A DNA stretch of 64,000 nucleotides from Collinsella aerofaciens (GCF_015554145.1 NZ_JADNHZ010000003.1:1-64000); one strand, 5' to 3'; positions 38,871 to 51,171 are shown, numbered from the stretch's first letter. The notes: a model not told the origin generated them from the sequence alone. Program-made: numbers and translations.

Positions 38871-38935
38871 AAACCATCACAACATTCGATGCTTTTCCCG
38901 ATTTTGGCAAAAAACGCCGAATGTTGTGATGGTTT
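38871..38935. repeat. Family B palindrome, copy 4
   Basis: Arms AAACCATCACAACATTCG and CGAATGTTGTGATGGTTT, with a centre nearly identical to copy 3. It lies between the second ABC pair and the nuclease-like gene. Confidence 0.85.
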
Positions 38936-38984
38936 GAGGCGAGGTGAGGAGCATGGAGGGGTCAAAGCATCGTGCTCGAACGGG

Positions 38985-40883
38985 TTAATCCAACTCTTTT
39001 AAGCCATGTGCCAGCTGCCAGTACTCGCCGTGCTGAGCGAGCAGCTCTTCGTGCGTGCCGCGCTCGATGATGCGGCCGTGTTCGAGGACCATGATGGCGT
39101 CGGCGTCGCGAACGGTGGACAGGCGGTGCGCGATCATAAACGTGGTGCGTCCGCGCATGATGCGGTCCATGCCGCGCTCGATGAGCTTTTCGGTGCGCGT
39201 GTCGATAGAGCTCGTGGCCTCGTCCAAGATGAGCACCGGCGGATCGGCCACGGCCACGCGCGCGATGGCGAGCAGCTGGCGCTGGCCCTGCGACAAGTTG
39301 GCGCCGTCGGCCGTGACCGGTGTGTCGTACCCTCTAGGCAGGCGGCGGATAAACGAGTCGGCGCAGGCGGCCTCGGCAGCGGCGCGCACCTCCTCGTCGG
39401 TCGCATCGAGCTTGCCAAAGCGGATGTTCTGCGCAATGGTGCCGCTAAACAGGTGCGTGTCCTGCAGCACAATGCCGAGCGACCCGCGCAGGCTGGCCTT
39501 GGCAATGTGCTTGACGTCAATGCCGTCGTACGTGATCTCGCCGTCATCGACCTCGTAGAAGCGGTTGATGAGGTTGGTGATGGTCGTCTTTCCGGCGCCC
39601 GTCGAGCCCACAAACGCGATCTTTTGCCCCGGCTTGGCAAACAGGTTGAGGTCCGTGAGCACACGGGTGCCCGGCACGTAGGAAAAGTCCACGGCATGGA
39701 AGCGCACGTCGCCGGCAAGCGGGACCAAGCCGCACGTGAGCTCGGTACCGTCGGCGGCCACCGCGCGGCCCGACTCATCAACGGCAGCCACATCATGCAG
39801 GTGCCCGTACGAGCCCACGCCCTGGCCCTCGGGAATCTTCCATGCCCACGCGGCGTCGCCCGTCTGCACCAGCTCCACGCAGCCCTCGTCAACCTCGGGC
39901 TTAAGGTCCATGGCGGCAAACAGGCGCTCGGCACCGGCCAGCGCGTTGAGCAAAAAGTTGCCCAGCTGCGTAAACTGGTTGATGGGCATGGCGGCCTGAC
40001 GCACAAAGACCAGGTAGCTTGCAAGCGCACCTACGTCGGCGAGTCCCTTGATGCAGAGCATGCCGCCCGCCACGGCAACGATGGCGTAGTTGGCATAGCC
40101 GATCACGACGGTCATGGGCACCATGGAGTTGGCATAGCTCACGGCGGCGGTGCCGGTGCGGCGAAGCTCGTCGTTGCGGCAGGTGAAGCCGGCAACATTC
40201 GCTGCCTCGCGGTTAAAGACCTTGATGACCTTTTGGCCCGAGACCATCTCTTCGATATATCCGTCCAGGTCGCCAAGCGATGCCTGCTGGGCGGCAAAGA
40301 AGCGCTTAGAGCGCGCGCCCGAGTAGCGCGCATACAGCGCAATGGCCGCATCGCACACGAGCGTGATAATCGTGAGCTGCCAGTTAAGGATGATGAGCAT
40401 GGCCGTGGTGCCCACAACCTGAATGGCGGCCTGAATCACGTTGGCAAAGCTGTTGTTGAGCGCCTCGGAGACGGTGTCGACGTCGTTGGTAAAAAAGCTC
40501 ATGATGTCGCCCGAGCGCGTGCTGTCAAAATAACTGAGCGGCAGCGTCTGGATGTGCGCGAACAGGTCGCGGCGAATATCGGACACCACGCGTTGGGCCG
40601 CGCGCACCATGATCTGTGAGTAGCCCAGGGCCGAGAGCACGCCCGCAGCGTAGATGATCGCCGTCAGGATGACCTGCTTGGCGAGCAGTTCCTCCCCGCC
40701 CGTGGCCAAACCGTTAACGATGGGGCGCACCATGTAGGTGCCGACGAGGCTCGCGATGGCGGCGACGGAGGCGAGCACGCCCACCGCGAGCAACGAGAAC
40801 TTGGCATGCCCCATGTAGGAGAGCAGGCGGCGCATAGTGCGCTTGAGGTCGGCCGGGCGTGCTTGGGCTGCGGTCTTAGGCAT
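38985..40883 (-). CDS. ABC multidrug-type half-transporter, second subunit
   Basis: 632 residues starting MPKTAAQARPADL; GGAAGGGGGTGAG lies just upstream, and the frame's extension beyond it is the antisense shadow of the next gene. Six membrane segments are followed by an extra region at about 340-390, then an ATPase domain with GSTGAGKTT (Walker A), LSQGQRQL (signature) and LILDEATSSID. The start overlaps the partner's end by eight bases, so the two are translationally coupled. LmrCD/BmrCD-like heterodimer. Confidence 0.9.
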   Translation of the reverse strand: MPKTAAQARPADLKRTMRRLLSYMGHAKFSLLAVGVLASVAAIASLVGTYMVRPIVNGLATGGEELLAKQVILTAIIYAAGVLSALGYSQIMVRAAQRVVSDIRRDLFAHIQTLPLSYFDSTRSGDIMSFFTNDVDTVSEALNNSFANVIQAAIQVVGTTAMLIILNWQLTIITLVCDAAIALYARYSGARSKRFFAAQQASLGDLDGYIEEMVSGQKVIKVFNREAANVAGFTCRNDELRRTGTAAVSYANSMVPMTVVIGYANYAIVAVAGGMLCIKGLADVGALASYLVFVRQAAMPINQFTQLGNFLLNALAGAERLFAAMDLKPEVDEGCVELVQTGDAAWAWKIPEGQGVGSYGHLHDVAAVDESGRAVAADGTELTCGLVPLAGDVRFHAVDFSYVPGTRVLTDLNLFAKPGQKIAFVGSTGAGKTTITNLINRFYEVDDGEITYDGIDVKHIAKASLRGSLGIVLQDTHLFSGTIAQNIRFGKLDATDEEVRAAAEAACADSFIRRLPRGYDTPVTADGANLSQGQRQLLAIARVAVADPPVLILDEATSSIDTRTEKLIERGMDRIMRGRTTFMIAHRLSTVRDADAIMVLEHGRIIERGTHEELLAQHGEYWQLAHGLKELD

Positions 40884-42705
40884 GGCGCTCACCCCCTTCC
40901 AAGGGCGATTCGCTGGGGACGGAGAAAAACGGATTGTTCGCGCAGCCATCTTCGCCGCCGTCCGCGACGCCCGCATCCCCCGCGAACTCCATCTGCGAGG
41001 CGTAAATCTCCTGGTATATGTTGTCGCCCGCCAGCAGTTCCTCGTGCGTGCCCACGCCGTGGACACGACCGTCGTCCAACACCACAATGCGATCGGCATC
41101 CATGACGCTCGCGATGCGCTGGGCGATGATGAGCACGGTCGTATTGGGAATCCGAGCGATGTGCTCGCGAATCTTAGCGTCGGTCGCCATATCGACCGCG
41201 CTGGTGGAGTCATCAAAAATGAGCACGCGCGGATGCTTGAGCAGCGTGCGCGCGATGCACAGGCGTTGCTTCTGGCCACCCGAAACACCGGCGCCGCCTT
41301 GGCCCAACTCGCCGTCCAGCCCGCCGATGCGATCAAGGAACTCGTCCACGCACGCCGCGCGGCAAGCCGCGAGGAGCTCATCGTCCGACGCCTGCGGATT
41401 GCCCCACTGCAGGTTCTCGCGCACGGTGCCCGTAAACAGCACGTTCTTTTGCAGCACGATGCCCACGGCGTCGCGCAAGGTAGCCAGGTCGTAGTCACGC
41501 ACGTCGTGTCCGCCCACAAGCACGGCGCCCTCGGTGGCGTCGTACAGGCGCGCGATTAGCTGCACAAGCGAACTCTTGCCCGAGCCCGTGCCGCCGAGGA
41601 TGCCCACCGTGGAGCCGCTCTCGATGCGAAGGTCGATATGCTCGAGCACATCCTCGACTGCATCCGCGCGGTATTTAAAGGAAACGTCGCGAAACTCGAT
41701 ACTGCCGTCCGCTGGCGCCGCAGTCGCGAGGCCTCCCGCAGGATTGGCGATAAAGGGCTCCTCATCGAGCACCTCTGCGATACGGCCCACACTCGTGAGA
41801 GCGCGCGTGAGCAGCAAAAACACATTGGAAATCATCATGAGCGAGTTCATGATCAGCAGCACATAGCTCATAAAGCCCGTGAGCGAGCCCACGCCCAAGC
41901 GACCTTCGATGATCATGCAGCCGCCAATCCACAAGATCGAGAGCGCAGCCACGTACATCGAGAGTTGGAACACCGGCAGGTTGAACACGGCGGTGCCGAA
42001 GGTCTTGGTCGCCGTGCCGGCGAGCTCGGTATTGACGGTGTCGAACTTGTCGCACTCGTGCTCGGCTCGCACGTACGCCTTCACGGCGCGCACGGCGGTA
42101 AGGTCCTCTTGTACCACGCCGTTGAGGTGGTCCATCGAGGTCTGGAGTTGGCGGTAGAGCGGGCTCACGCGCACGGTAATGATACCGAGCACGATGGCGA
42201 GCATCGGCAGAATGACGGCAAAGACCGCCGCGAGCTCGCGCGAGAGCGCGAAAGCGTAGACGAGGCCCATGACCAGATTTACCGGCCCGCGCACCATGGG
42301 GCGGAAACCGTTACCTACGGCGTTTTGAATCACGGTGATGTCGGTGGTCATGCGAGTGACAAGCGAGCTGGCGTCGTAGTTGTCCAGATTGCCAAAAGCG
42401 AGCGTCTGGATCTTGCGATACTCCGCCTCGCGCAGGTTAGCGCCCAGCCCCGAGGCGACGCGAGCAGACGTGCGTGCATAGCCCAAGCCAAGTACCAGCG
42501 AACATGCAGCGCATACCAACATATACGTGCCCTGCAACAGCATGTAGTTGATGTCCCCCGCGGGCACGCCCACATCGATGATATTTGCCATGATGACCGG
42601 GATAAACAGCTCGAGCGCCGTCTCGGCCGTCACAAAGAGCACGCCGAGTATGGCATCGCGGCGGTATGTCCCCAGATAGGAAAACAGAATCTTGAGATTG
42701 CGCAC
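40876..42705 (-). CDS. ABC multidrug-type half-transporter, first subunit
   Basis: 609 residues. Membrane domain of about six helices, then Walker A GGTGSGKSS, signature VSGGQKQR and Walker B LIFDDSTSAVD. The residue after Walker B is aspartate rather than the catalytic glutamate, so this subunit carries the degenerate site of a heterodimeric exporter. Its partner has the normal LDEATSS, as in BmrCD and LmrCD. Confidence 0.9.
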   Translation of the reverse strand: MRNLKILFSYLGTYRRDAILGVLFVTAETALELFIPVIMANIIDVGVPAGDINYMLLQGTYMLVCAACSLVLGLGYARTSARVASGLGANLREAEYRKIQTLAFGNLDNYDASSLVTRMTTDITVIQNAVGNGFRPMVRGPVNLVMGLVYAFALSRELAAVFAVILPMLAIVLGIITVRVSPLYRQLQTSMDHLNGVVQEDLTAVRAVKAYVRAEHECDKFDTVNTELAGTATKTFGTAVFNLPVFQLSMYVAALSILWIGGCMIIEGRLGVGSLTGFMSYVLLIMNSLMMISNVFLLLTRALTSVGRIAEVLDEEPFIANPAGGLATAAPADGSIEFRDVSFKYRADAVEDVLEHIDLRIESGSTVGILGGTGSGKSSLVQLIARLYDATEGAVLVGGHDVRDYDLATLRDAVGIVLQKNVLFTGTVRENLQWGNPQASDDELLAACRAACVDEFLDRIGGLDGELGQGGAGVSGGQKQRLCIARTLLKHPRVLIFDDSTSAVDMATDAKIREHIARIPNTTVLIIAQRIASVMDADRIVVLDDGRVHGVGTHEELLAGDNIYQEIYASQMEFAGDAGVADGGEDGCANNPFFSVPSESPLEGGERHA

Positions 42706-42966
42706 GCAGGTTCATCCCCCATCAAACGTTGTTCGCAAACCCACGTATTATGGCGCGCCGTGCGGCGGTGTCAAGTGATGCGAAATCGATTTCTGCAAGG
42801 CTAGTACAGGCGCCATGCTCACAAGGTGCAACTCTGTATTCAATTAGAAATAAACGCGAGCGTGACTTTTTCGCCCTGCTGCCAATACAAACCTTGACTC
42901 TACAATCGTTATAGGGTTTTCACTACACTGGTACTTAAACGATCCAAGCCAGAAAGTGCCCCGCCC

Positions 42967-44313
42967 ATGGAACACGACCTCACACGCGGCAATGTCCTCA
43001 AGACCATCGCGGTCTTTGCCCTGCCCTATATGCTCTCGTACTTTTTGCAGATGCTCTACGGCATGGCCGACCTGTACATGATGGGACAGTTTAGCGGCGC
43101 CGCCGGCATCACCGCCGTGGGCAACGGCGCACAGACGCTCTATATCATTACCGTGACACTCGTTGGTCTGGCCATGGGAACGACGGTCATCGTCGGCCAC
43201 GCCGTGGGCTCGCGCCGCTTCGATCGCGCCGAGACCGCCATCGGCAATACCATCACGCTCTTTATGGGTGTCTCGGTGGTACTGGCCGCTGTCCTGCTCG
43301 CGCTTTGCCCGCAGATCGTGGCGCTCATTGGCACTCCCGCCGAAGCCGTCGAAGGCACTGCCGCCTACCTGCGTATCTGCTTTATCGGCATTCCCTTTAT
43401 CGCCGCGTACAACATCCTCTCGGCCATCTTTCGCGGGCTGGGCGATTCGCGCTCGCCCATGTACGTAATTGGCGTGGCATGCATCATCAACATCGCGCTC
43501 GATTTTCTGTTTATCGGCCACATGGGGCTCGGCCCCGTGGGCGCAGCGCTCGGCACGGTAACCGCCCAGACGGCAAGCGTTGCCCTCGCGCTCGTGTGGC
43601 TCAAGAGCCGTCGCACAAACATCCACGTTAAGCGCAGCGACCTGCGCCCCCAGCCCGAGGTGCTCGGCAGCATTCTTAAAATCGGCGTGCCCGTGGCTGT
43701 GCAGGACGGCTGCATCCAGGTGGCGTTTATGTTTATCACCGTCATCGCCAACCACCGCGGTCTGGTCGACGCCGCCGCCGTGGGCCTGGTCGAGAAGATG
43801 ATCAGCTTTTTGTTCATTGTGCCGAGTTCCATGGGTGCCACCGTCAGCGCGCTCACGGCACAAAACGCCGGCGCGGGCAAGGGCGACCGCGCGCGTCAGG
43901 TGCTCAAGGATGCCATGACCATCTCGGTGGTGTACGGCTGCCTGATTACAGCGCTGATGTGGCTGGTGGCGCCGGCGTTTATTGGCTTTTTTGCCAAGGA
44001 CGCCGCGGTGGTCGCGGCCGGTACCGGCTATATGCACAGTTATATTTTCGATGCAATCTTTGCCGGCATCCACATTTGCTTTAGCGGCTTTTTCGCTGCG
44101 TATGGCAAGAGCTACATCGGCTTTGCGCACAACGTGCTGGCTGTGGCACTCATTCGCGTGCCGGGCGCGTGGCTGCTGTCGAACGCCTATTCCGATACGT
44201 TGTTTCCCATGGGCATCGCCTCGCCGTGCGGCTCGATTCTGTCGGCAATCATCTGCGTGATTGCATTTACCGTGCTCAACCGGCGCAGGGCTTTTGACAG
44301 GTTGGTGGCGTAG
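42967..44313 (+). CDS. MATE-family multidrug/cation antiporter
   Basis: 448 residues with twelve membrane segments in two homologous halves (MEHDLTRGNVLKTIAVFALP and LRPQPEVLGSILKIGVPVAVQDG start each bundle), the MATE layout of the NorM/DinF group. Cation-coupled efflux of drugs or metabolites. Opposite to the ABC pair and ligA on both sides; the ribosome site is weak. A remnant of another gene lies immediately after its stop. Confidence 0.92.
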   Translation: MEHDLTRGNVLKTIAVFALPYMLSYFLQMLYGMADLYMMGQFSGAAGITAVGNGAQTLYIITVTLVGLAMGTTVIVGHAVGSRRFDRAETAIGNTITLFMGVSVVLAAVLLALCPQIVALIGTPAEAVEGTAAYLRICFIGIPFIAAYNILSAIFRGLGDSRSPMYVIGVACIINIALDFLFIGHMGLGPVGAALGTVTAQTASVALALVWLKSRRTNIHVKRSDLRPQPEVLGSILKIGVPVAVQDGCIQVAFMFITVIANHRGLVDAAAVGLVEKMISFLFIVPSSMGATVSALTAQNAGAGKGDRARQVLKDAMTISVVYGCLITALMWLVAPAFIGFFAKDAAVVAAGTGYMHSYIFDAIFAGIHICFSGFFAAYGKSYIGFAHNVLAVALIRVPGAWLLSNAYSDTLFPMGIASPCGSILSAIICVIAFTVLNRRRAFDRLVA

Positions 44314-44411
44314 CGGGGCAACGCGAAATCGCCCTCATCGACGGTATCATCAGCCACGACCCCACAACCTACGTGACGCAGGTCACGGTGCCGGTTGCCC
44401 CAGCAAAGTAA
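44314..44411 (+). pseudogene. C-terminal gene remnant after the MATE gene
   Basis: A short frame reads REIALIDGIISHDPTTYVTQ and then VTVPVAPAK before a TAA. It has codon use like a real gene but no start, and it begins inside or just after the MATE stop region. Probably a leftover of a deleted gene; the family is not recognised. Confidence 0.3.
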
Positions 44412-44449
44412 GAACCGCCCGGAAGGCATCGTGCTTCCGGGCGGTTCTT
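44410..44449. terminator. Bidirectional terminator between MATE gene and ligA
   Basis: AAGAACCGCCCGGAAG and CTTCCGGGCGGTTCTT form a perfect 16-bp stem, with T-runs available on both strands. Suits the convergent MATE and ligA genes. Confidence 0.85.
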
Positions 44450-44468
44450 CAATTTGACTATTGATGCA

Positions 44469-46745
<2,277 letters not shown>

Positions 46746-46880
46746 TCACCATGACGCCGAATAACCCTTTCGAACCGCACCGAATCGGCAGCCGCCAGAC
46801 TGGGGTGGATCGCGCGATTAAACCATGCCCTTGCCGTTTCTAAATGATCCGTTTTCCTCCGTCTCCAAGGGATCATCGCG

Positions 46881-46919
46881 AAAAGAGGGGCTGTCCCGCG
46901 CTGGCGGAACAGCCCCTCT
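46881..46919 (-). terminator. Terminator of the HtrA gene
   Basis: AGAGGGGCTGT and ACAGCCCCTCT form the stem, followed by TTTTCGCG on the minus strand. Confidence 0.8.
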
Positions 46920-46945
46920 GGCTTCGGCATGTGCGAAACGGCTCG

Positions 46946-48406
46946 TTAGAAACCCTGACCGTTGCCCTGACCCTGACCTTGCTGGCCCAGCAGCTCCTCC
47001 AGGTACTGGCGCAGCTGCTCGTCGGTAATACCGCCGTTGCCGGTGTCGGTCGAACTGTCGTCCTGCTGCTGGTTCTGCAGCTCCTCGTCGGAGCCCAGCT
47101 CGACGGTGACCTTCTTCTCGTCCTTGCCGCGCATGAGCGTGATCTCGACCTTCTCGCCCACCTCGTGGCTGCGCAGCGCGATGATCAGGCCGTCGGCGCT
47201 CGTGATCTCGTCGTCGCCCAGCTTGGTAATGACATCGCCCTCCTGGATGCCGGCCTTGGCAGCGGGTCCGTCCTCAACGACGCTTGCCACGTACGCGCCG
47301 CTATCGGTGCTCAGCTTGTTGGTGCGGGCGTTGAGCGCGTTGACGCTCGAAAGCGTGGCTCCCAGGTACGGGTGCACCGGCGTCTTACCGCCGATGATCT
47401 GGTCGGCAATGTTCTTGGCGTAGTTAACGGGAATAGCAAAGCCCACGCCCGAGCTGGAGCCCGAGTAGCTCTCGATGAGCGAGTTGATACCCACGAGCTC
47501 GCCGTTGTCGTTGACGAGCGCGCCACCGGAGTTGCCCGGGTTGATGGCGGCATCGGTCTGGATCATGTTGGCATAGATGGTGTTACCGTTGGTAGAGCTC
47601 ATGGCCGTTGAGCGATACAGCGCCGACACAATGCCCGTGGAGACAGACTGCTCGTTGCCAAACGGCGAACCGATCGCCATGACCCACTCGCCCACGTTGA
47701 GCTTGGAGGAGTCGCCGATCTCAATCGGGGTGAGCTTGGAGGCATCGGCGTCCTTGAGCTTGATGACGGCTAGGTCGCTCGAGGCATCGTTGCCCACGAA
47801 CTCGGCCTCGTAGGTGGTGCCGTCGTCCATGGTCACCACGTACTGGTCATAGCCATCGACCACGTGGTTGTTGGTGAGGATGTGGCCCTCGGTATCGAGC
47901 ACCACGCCCGAACCGACGCTGCCCGAGTTGTCCGACTCGTCGGCAGACTGCGAAAGCGAGCCATTCTGGCCGCCGCTCGAAGTGGCGGTAATGGAAACCA
48001 CGGAGGGCAGGGCCTTGGCAGAAACGGCCTCGGCCAGCGTGGTGTCCTCGGAATCAATCGTAATCTTTTGCGTCGATGAACCCGAAGCACCCGCCGTCAC
48101 GGCATTCTTGCCGCCGCCAATGTTGAGCGTGCCACTCATAATGAGTGCAATGACCAGCAGGGCTCCGCAGGCACAACCGGCGAGTGCCGTAATAAAGATC
48201 GGCAGCTTTTTGGTCTTAGTCTTGACCACCGTGTGCTTGTTTACAACCTGCTGGCTGCCCAGCGGCTTTCCGGTCTGCGTGTCGTAGGCCTGCACGTAGG
48301 GAATGTTGCCGTCGGCAGGCGTCGACTCCACCTGCACGCGCGGCTGCTGCTGGGTCTCGCCGGCGTTGCCCGCATCCTGGAGACGCTGGGAATCGTTGTC
48401 GCTCAT
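46946..48406 (-). CDS. HtrA/DegP-like membrane-anchored serine protease
   Basis: Quality-control protease facing outside. A cytoplasmic N-terminus (1-67), one membrane helix at about 69-92, then a trypsin-like domain with the triad His181 (LTNNHVVDG), Asp211 (SSDLAVIKL) and Ser293 (GNSGGAL), and one PDZ domain (about 375-455). The tail is rich in Gln and Gly. AAAGGA precedes the start MSDNDSQRL. A hairpin (GGCCCGCCA/TGGCGGGCC, 48437-48459) lies in the leader. Single-gene unit. Confidence 0.94.
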   Translation of the reverse strand: MSDNDSQRLQDAGNAGETQQQPRVQVESTPADGNIPYVQAYDTQTGKPLGSQQVVNKHTVVKTKTKKLPIFITALAGCACGALLVIALIMSGTLNIGGGKNAVTAGASGSSTQKITIDSEDTTLAEAVSAKALPSVVSITATSSGGQNGSLSQSADESDNSGSVGSGVVLDTEGHILTNNHVVDGYDQYVVTMDDGTTYEAEFVGNDASSDLAVIKLKDADASKLTPIEIGDSSKLNVGEWVMAIGSPFGNEQSVSTGIVSALYRSTAMSSTNGNTIYANMIQTDAAINPGNSGGALVNDNGELVGINSLIESYSGSSSGVGFAIPVNYAKNIADQIIGGKTPVHPYLGATLSSVNALNARTNKLSTDSGAYVASVVEDGPAAKAGIQEGDVITKLGDDEITSADGLIIALRSHEVGEKVEITLMRGKDEKKVTVELGSDEELQNQQQDDSSTDTGNGGITDEQLRQYLEELLGQQGQGQGNGQGF

Positions 48407-48577
48407 AGCTGCGATCCTTTCGTCAAATAACCAAAGGCCCGCCAAACATGTGGCGGGCCATCATTGTTCACGTTGAGTTGTACCCCAATATGCGGGCGTA
48501 CGTGTACGAGAACGCAATCTTTTAGGAAGGCTTAAGTTCTGTTGCAGATTCGAGAGGGACCCGCACCTGCGTCAAAA

Positions 48578-48610
48578 CCACCACAAAGGTGCCTGTCCCC
48601 TTTGTGGTGG
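48578..48610. repeat. Family A palindrome, copy 7
   Basis: Arms CCACCACAAAGG and CCTTTGTGGTGG around TGCCTGTCC, four bases beyond the GlnR-like gene stop codon. Confidence 0.85.
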
Positions 48611-48614
48611 AAAT

Positions 48615-49277
48615 CTAGTCCTTAAACAGATAGCCCACGCCGCGGACGGTGGTGATGTGTGCCGCGATCTGCGGGCCCACCTTGGAGCGGATGCGTCGAA
48701 TGTGCACGTCGACGGTACGCGTGCCGCCGCAGTACTCAAAGCCCCACACGCGGTGCAGCAGCACCTCGCGGCTGTAGGCGCGGTTGGGGTGCGTCGCCAA
48801 AAAGCTCAGCAGCGAGTACTCCATCAGCGTCAGGTCGATGGGCTCGTTATCGAGCGTCACCTGGTAGGTAGCCAGATTAATCTCGAGGTTATCGATGTTG
48901 AGCACATCGTCGGCGGTGACGGTCTCCTCCTCGCCCATCAGGCGCTGCGCGCGAGCCTTGAGCTCATTGGGCGTCGCCGTGGGGCACACAAAGTCGGCAT
49001 GCGCGTGATTCGGCAGGCGCAGGGTACCGAGCGCCTCGTCGTCAACGATCACCAGCATGGGAACGCCACCGCGATCGTCAAGCCACTTGGCAATCTGATC
49101 GATGCGGTCGCTGCGGATGCCATCGGAGTCGAGAATCAGCAGGTCAAAGTCGTGCGCCGCAGTCGGCGAATCGGGGGTTGCCAGGCTCACCTCGACACCC
49201 AGGGTGGTCGTCAAGCTGCGGGCAAACTCGTGGAAGCGCGTCGTGCGCGCCATGAACAGGGCACTCTTATCGGACAT
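48615..49277 (-). CDS. OmpR-type regulator, GlnR-like
   Basis: 220 residues. The N-terminal 105 residues form a receiver-like domain in which FDLLILDSDG gives the usual aspartate position, but the acidic N-terminal pair of true receivers is absent, as in actinobacterial GlnR. The C-terminal winged helix (EYSLLSFLATHPNRAYSREVLL; TVDVHIRRIRSKVG) is typical of OmpR/PhoB. No histidine kinase is adjacent. It lies 50 bases downstream of glnA on the same strand, which supports a nitrogen-control role. GGAGG sets the start MSDKSALF. Confidence 0.85.
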   Translation of the reverse strand: MSDKSALFMARTTRFHEFARSLTTTLGVEVSLATPDSPTAAHDFDLLILDSDGIRSDRIDQIAKWLDDRGGVPMLVIVDDEALGTLRLPNHAHADFVCPTATPNELKARAQRLMGEEETVTADDVLNIDNLEINLATYQVTLDNEPIDLTLMEYSLLSFLATHPNRAYSREVLLHRVWGFEYCGGTRTVDVHIRRIRSKVGPQIAAHITTVRGVGYLFKD

Positions 49278-49327
49278 ATCGGCCTCCAAAGAAATGAGCT
49301 CAATCGTACTGAAACAAGCCAGCGCGA

Positions 49328-50665
49328 TTAGGAGTTCGCCAGGTAGTGCTTGATCTCCCACTCGGTGATCGTAGACTCAAACTTATGCCACTCGTCGCGC
49401 TTCTTTTTGAGGAAGAAGCTGTGGATGTGCTCGCCGAGGGCATCCTTCATAAACTGCGAGTCCTCAAACACGTCGAGCGCCTCTTTGAGCGAGCGCGGCA
49501 GCGGCGCGTAGCCGGCCTCGACCATCTGACGGTCGGTAAGCTTGAGCGTCTCGGCCGTGGCCTCGGGCGGGAGCTCCAGCTTGCGCTCGATGCCGTCCAG
49601 ACCAGCCGCCAGCGTGACGGCGTTGACCAGATACGGGTTGGCCATGGGATCGGGACTGCGCAGCTCGATGCGCGTGGACAGCTGCTTGCCGGGCTTGTAG
49701 ACCGGGATGCGGACCATACTCGCGCGGTTGCGCAGGCCCCACGTGGCGTACTGCGGCACGGAGTCGCCGCCCGTGGTGATGCGCTTGTACGAATTGACCG
49801 TGGGGTTGGTGATGGCGCTGATCTCGCGCGCGTGCGCCAAGATGCCGGCCATGTAGTGCTTGGCGATTTCGGAGAGGTGATACTTCTCGTCGTCCTCGCC
49901 CCAAAAGACGTTGTTGCCGTCATGGTCGAACAGCGACTGATGCAAAAACATGGCGCTGCCGTCCTCGCCCGCCAACGGCTTGGGCATAAAGGAGGCGTGG
50001 CAACCGCTCTCGTAGGCCTGCTGCTTAATGATGAGTTTGGCCGTGGTGATAGCGTCGGACATGCTCAGGGCCTCGGCGTGACGCAGGCTCATGCCATGCT
50101 GCGAGCGACCGGCGGCGTGGAAGGTGTACTCCACGGGCACGGACATCTTCTCGAGCGTGAGGACCGTGTTGCGACGCAGGTCGCGGGCAGCATCACTCAC
50201 CGAAAGATCGAAGTAGCCCACGTTGTCGAGCGGCTCGGGGGTGTGCTCGTCGGGGAAGTAGTAATACTCCAGCTCGGCGCCCACGTTGAGCAGATAGCCG
50301 GCCTTCTCGGCCTTGCGGAACATGCGGCGCAGGGCATCGCGCGGGTCGCCGGCGAACGGTTTGCGATCGGGAGTGCACACATCGCAGAAAACGCGTGCAA
50401 CGCCGTTATGGCTCGGGCGCCACGGCAGGATCTGGAAGGTCGAAGCATCGGGAAACGCCAGCATGTCGGCTTCCTCGGGCGTGGCAAAACCCTCGATGGC
50501 GGAGCCGTCAAAGCCAATACCCTCCTCAAAAGCGACCTCGAGGTCCTCGGGGCTAATGGCAAAGTTCTTGAGGCGGCCGAGAATGTCGACAAACCACAGA
50601 CGCACAAAGCGGATGTCACGCTGCTCTACGGAGCGGAGTACGTAATCGATGTTCTGCTGGTTCAT
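49328..50665 (-). CDS. glnA: Glutamine synthetase, type I
   Basis: Makes glutamine from glutamate, ammonia and ATP. 445 residues with the beta-grasp opening VRLWFVDILGR, FDGSAIEGF, the active-site region AMFLHQSLFDHDGN and ELRSPDPMANPYL. The size and lack of an obvious adenylylation loop suggest the GSI-alpha form, controlled by feedback and transcription. AAAGGGGAG precedes the ATG. Followed by the GlnR-like gene in the same orientation. Confidence 0.96.
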   Translation of the reverse strand: MNQQNIDYVLRSVEQRDIRFVRLWFVDILGRLKNFAISPEDLEVAFEEGIGFDGSAIEGFATPEEADMLAFPDASTFQILPWRPSHNGVARVFCDVCTPDRKPFAGDPRDALRRMFRKAEKAGYLLNVGAELEYYYFPDEHTPEPLDNVGYFDLSVSDAARDLRRNTVLTLEKMSVPVEYTFHAAGRSQHGMSLRHAEALSMSDAITTAKLIIKQQAYESGCHASFMPKPLAGEDGSAMFLHQSLFDHDGNNVFWGEDDEKYHLSEIAKHYMAGILAHAREISAITNPTVNSYKRITTGGDSVPQYATWGLRNRASMVRIPVYKPGKQLSTRIELRSPDPMANPYLVNAVTLAAGLDGIERKLELPPEATAETLKLTDRQMVEAGYAPLPRSLKEALDVFEDSQFMKDALGEHIHSFFLKKKRDEWHKFESTITEWEIKHYLANS

Positions 50666-50799
50666 GTCGCTCCCCTTTCTTTCGGGCGGGTTTCGACTGG
50701 TCTATATCGCAGATACTATCGCAGAAAAATGTTTCCGCAGGGTTAAAGCGTATCAAGCGCTCAAAAAACGTGCGCGAACAGGCAGTTGCGAACGAGTGG

Positions 50800-51171
50800 C
50801 TAGCGTTCAGATTCGGAGACAATTTGTCTACAAGCTCGTTCCAGCGTAGGGAACTCCATCGTCACTGCATCCCATACAACCGAGCGGTCGACATTGCCGT
50901 AATCATGCGCAAGATAATTTCTCATGCCGATAATTCCACGCCATTCGATTTCGGGATGAAGCCGCTGCGAGCGTTCCGACAACTTACCCGCTTCTTCCGT
51001 CACTCTAAGCGCACACATCAAAAGGGAGTCCGCCAACGCCCTCGTCCGCACGTCATTCGCATGCAGAAACTGGTCCTCGGTGATATCAAAAGCCCTGATG
51101 CGCTCGTTCGTTTCAGAGATGGCTTCCAAAACCTCTTGAGCGCGAAGGCCGTCTGACTTACGCGCGATCAT
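50800..51171 (-). CDS. hepT: HepT-like toxin (HEPN, DUF86)
   Basis: 123 residues, all helical. The RX4HXY ribonuclease motif is Arg84-NYLA-His89-Asp-Tyr91 in RNYLAHDYG. HepT cleaves RNA unless it is modified by MntA. It overlaps the mntA-like gene by 14 bases, so both are translated together. Type VII toxin-antitoxin. Confidence 0.9.
   Translation of the reverse strand: MIARKSDGLRAQEVLEAISETNERIRAFDITEDQFLHANDVRTRALADSLLMCALRVTEEAGKLSERSQRLHPEIEWRGIIGMRNYLAHDYGNVDRSVVWDAVTMEFPTLERACRQIVSESER

Noticed and set aside
40884-41519. N-terminal extension of the ABC half-transporter frame
   Set aside because: The extra residues are a shadow of the overlapping upstream ABC gene; a strong ribosome site at 40883 marks the true start.
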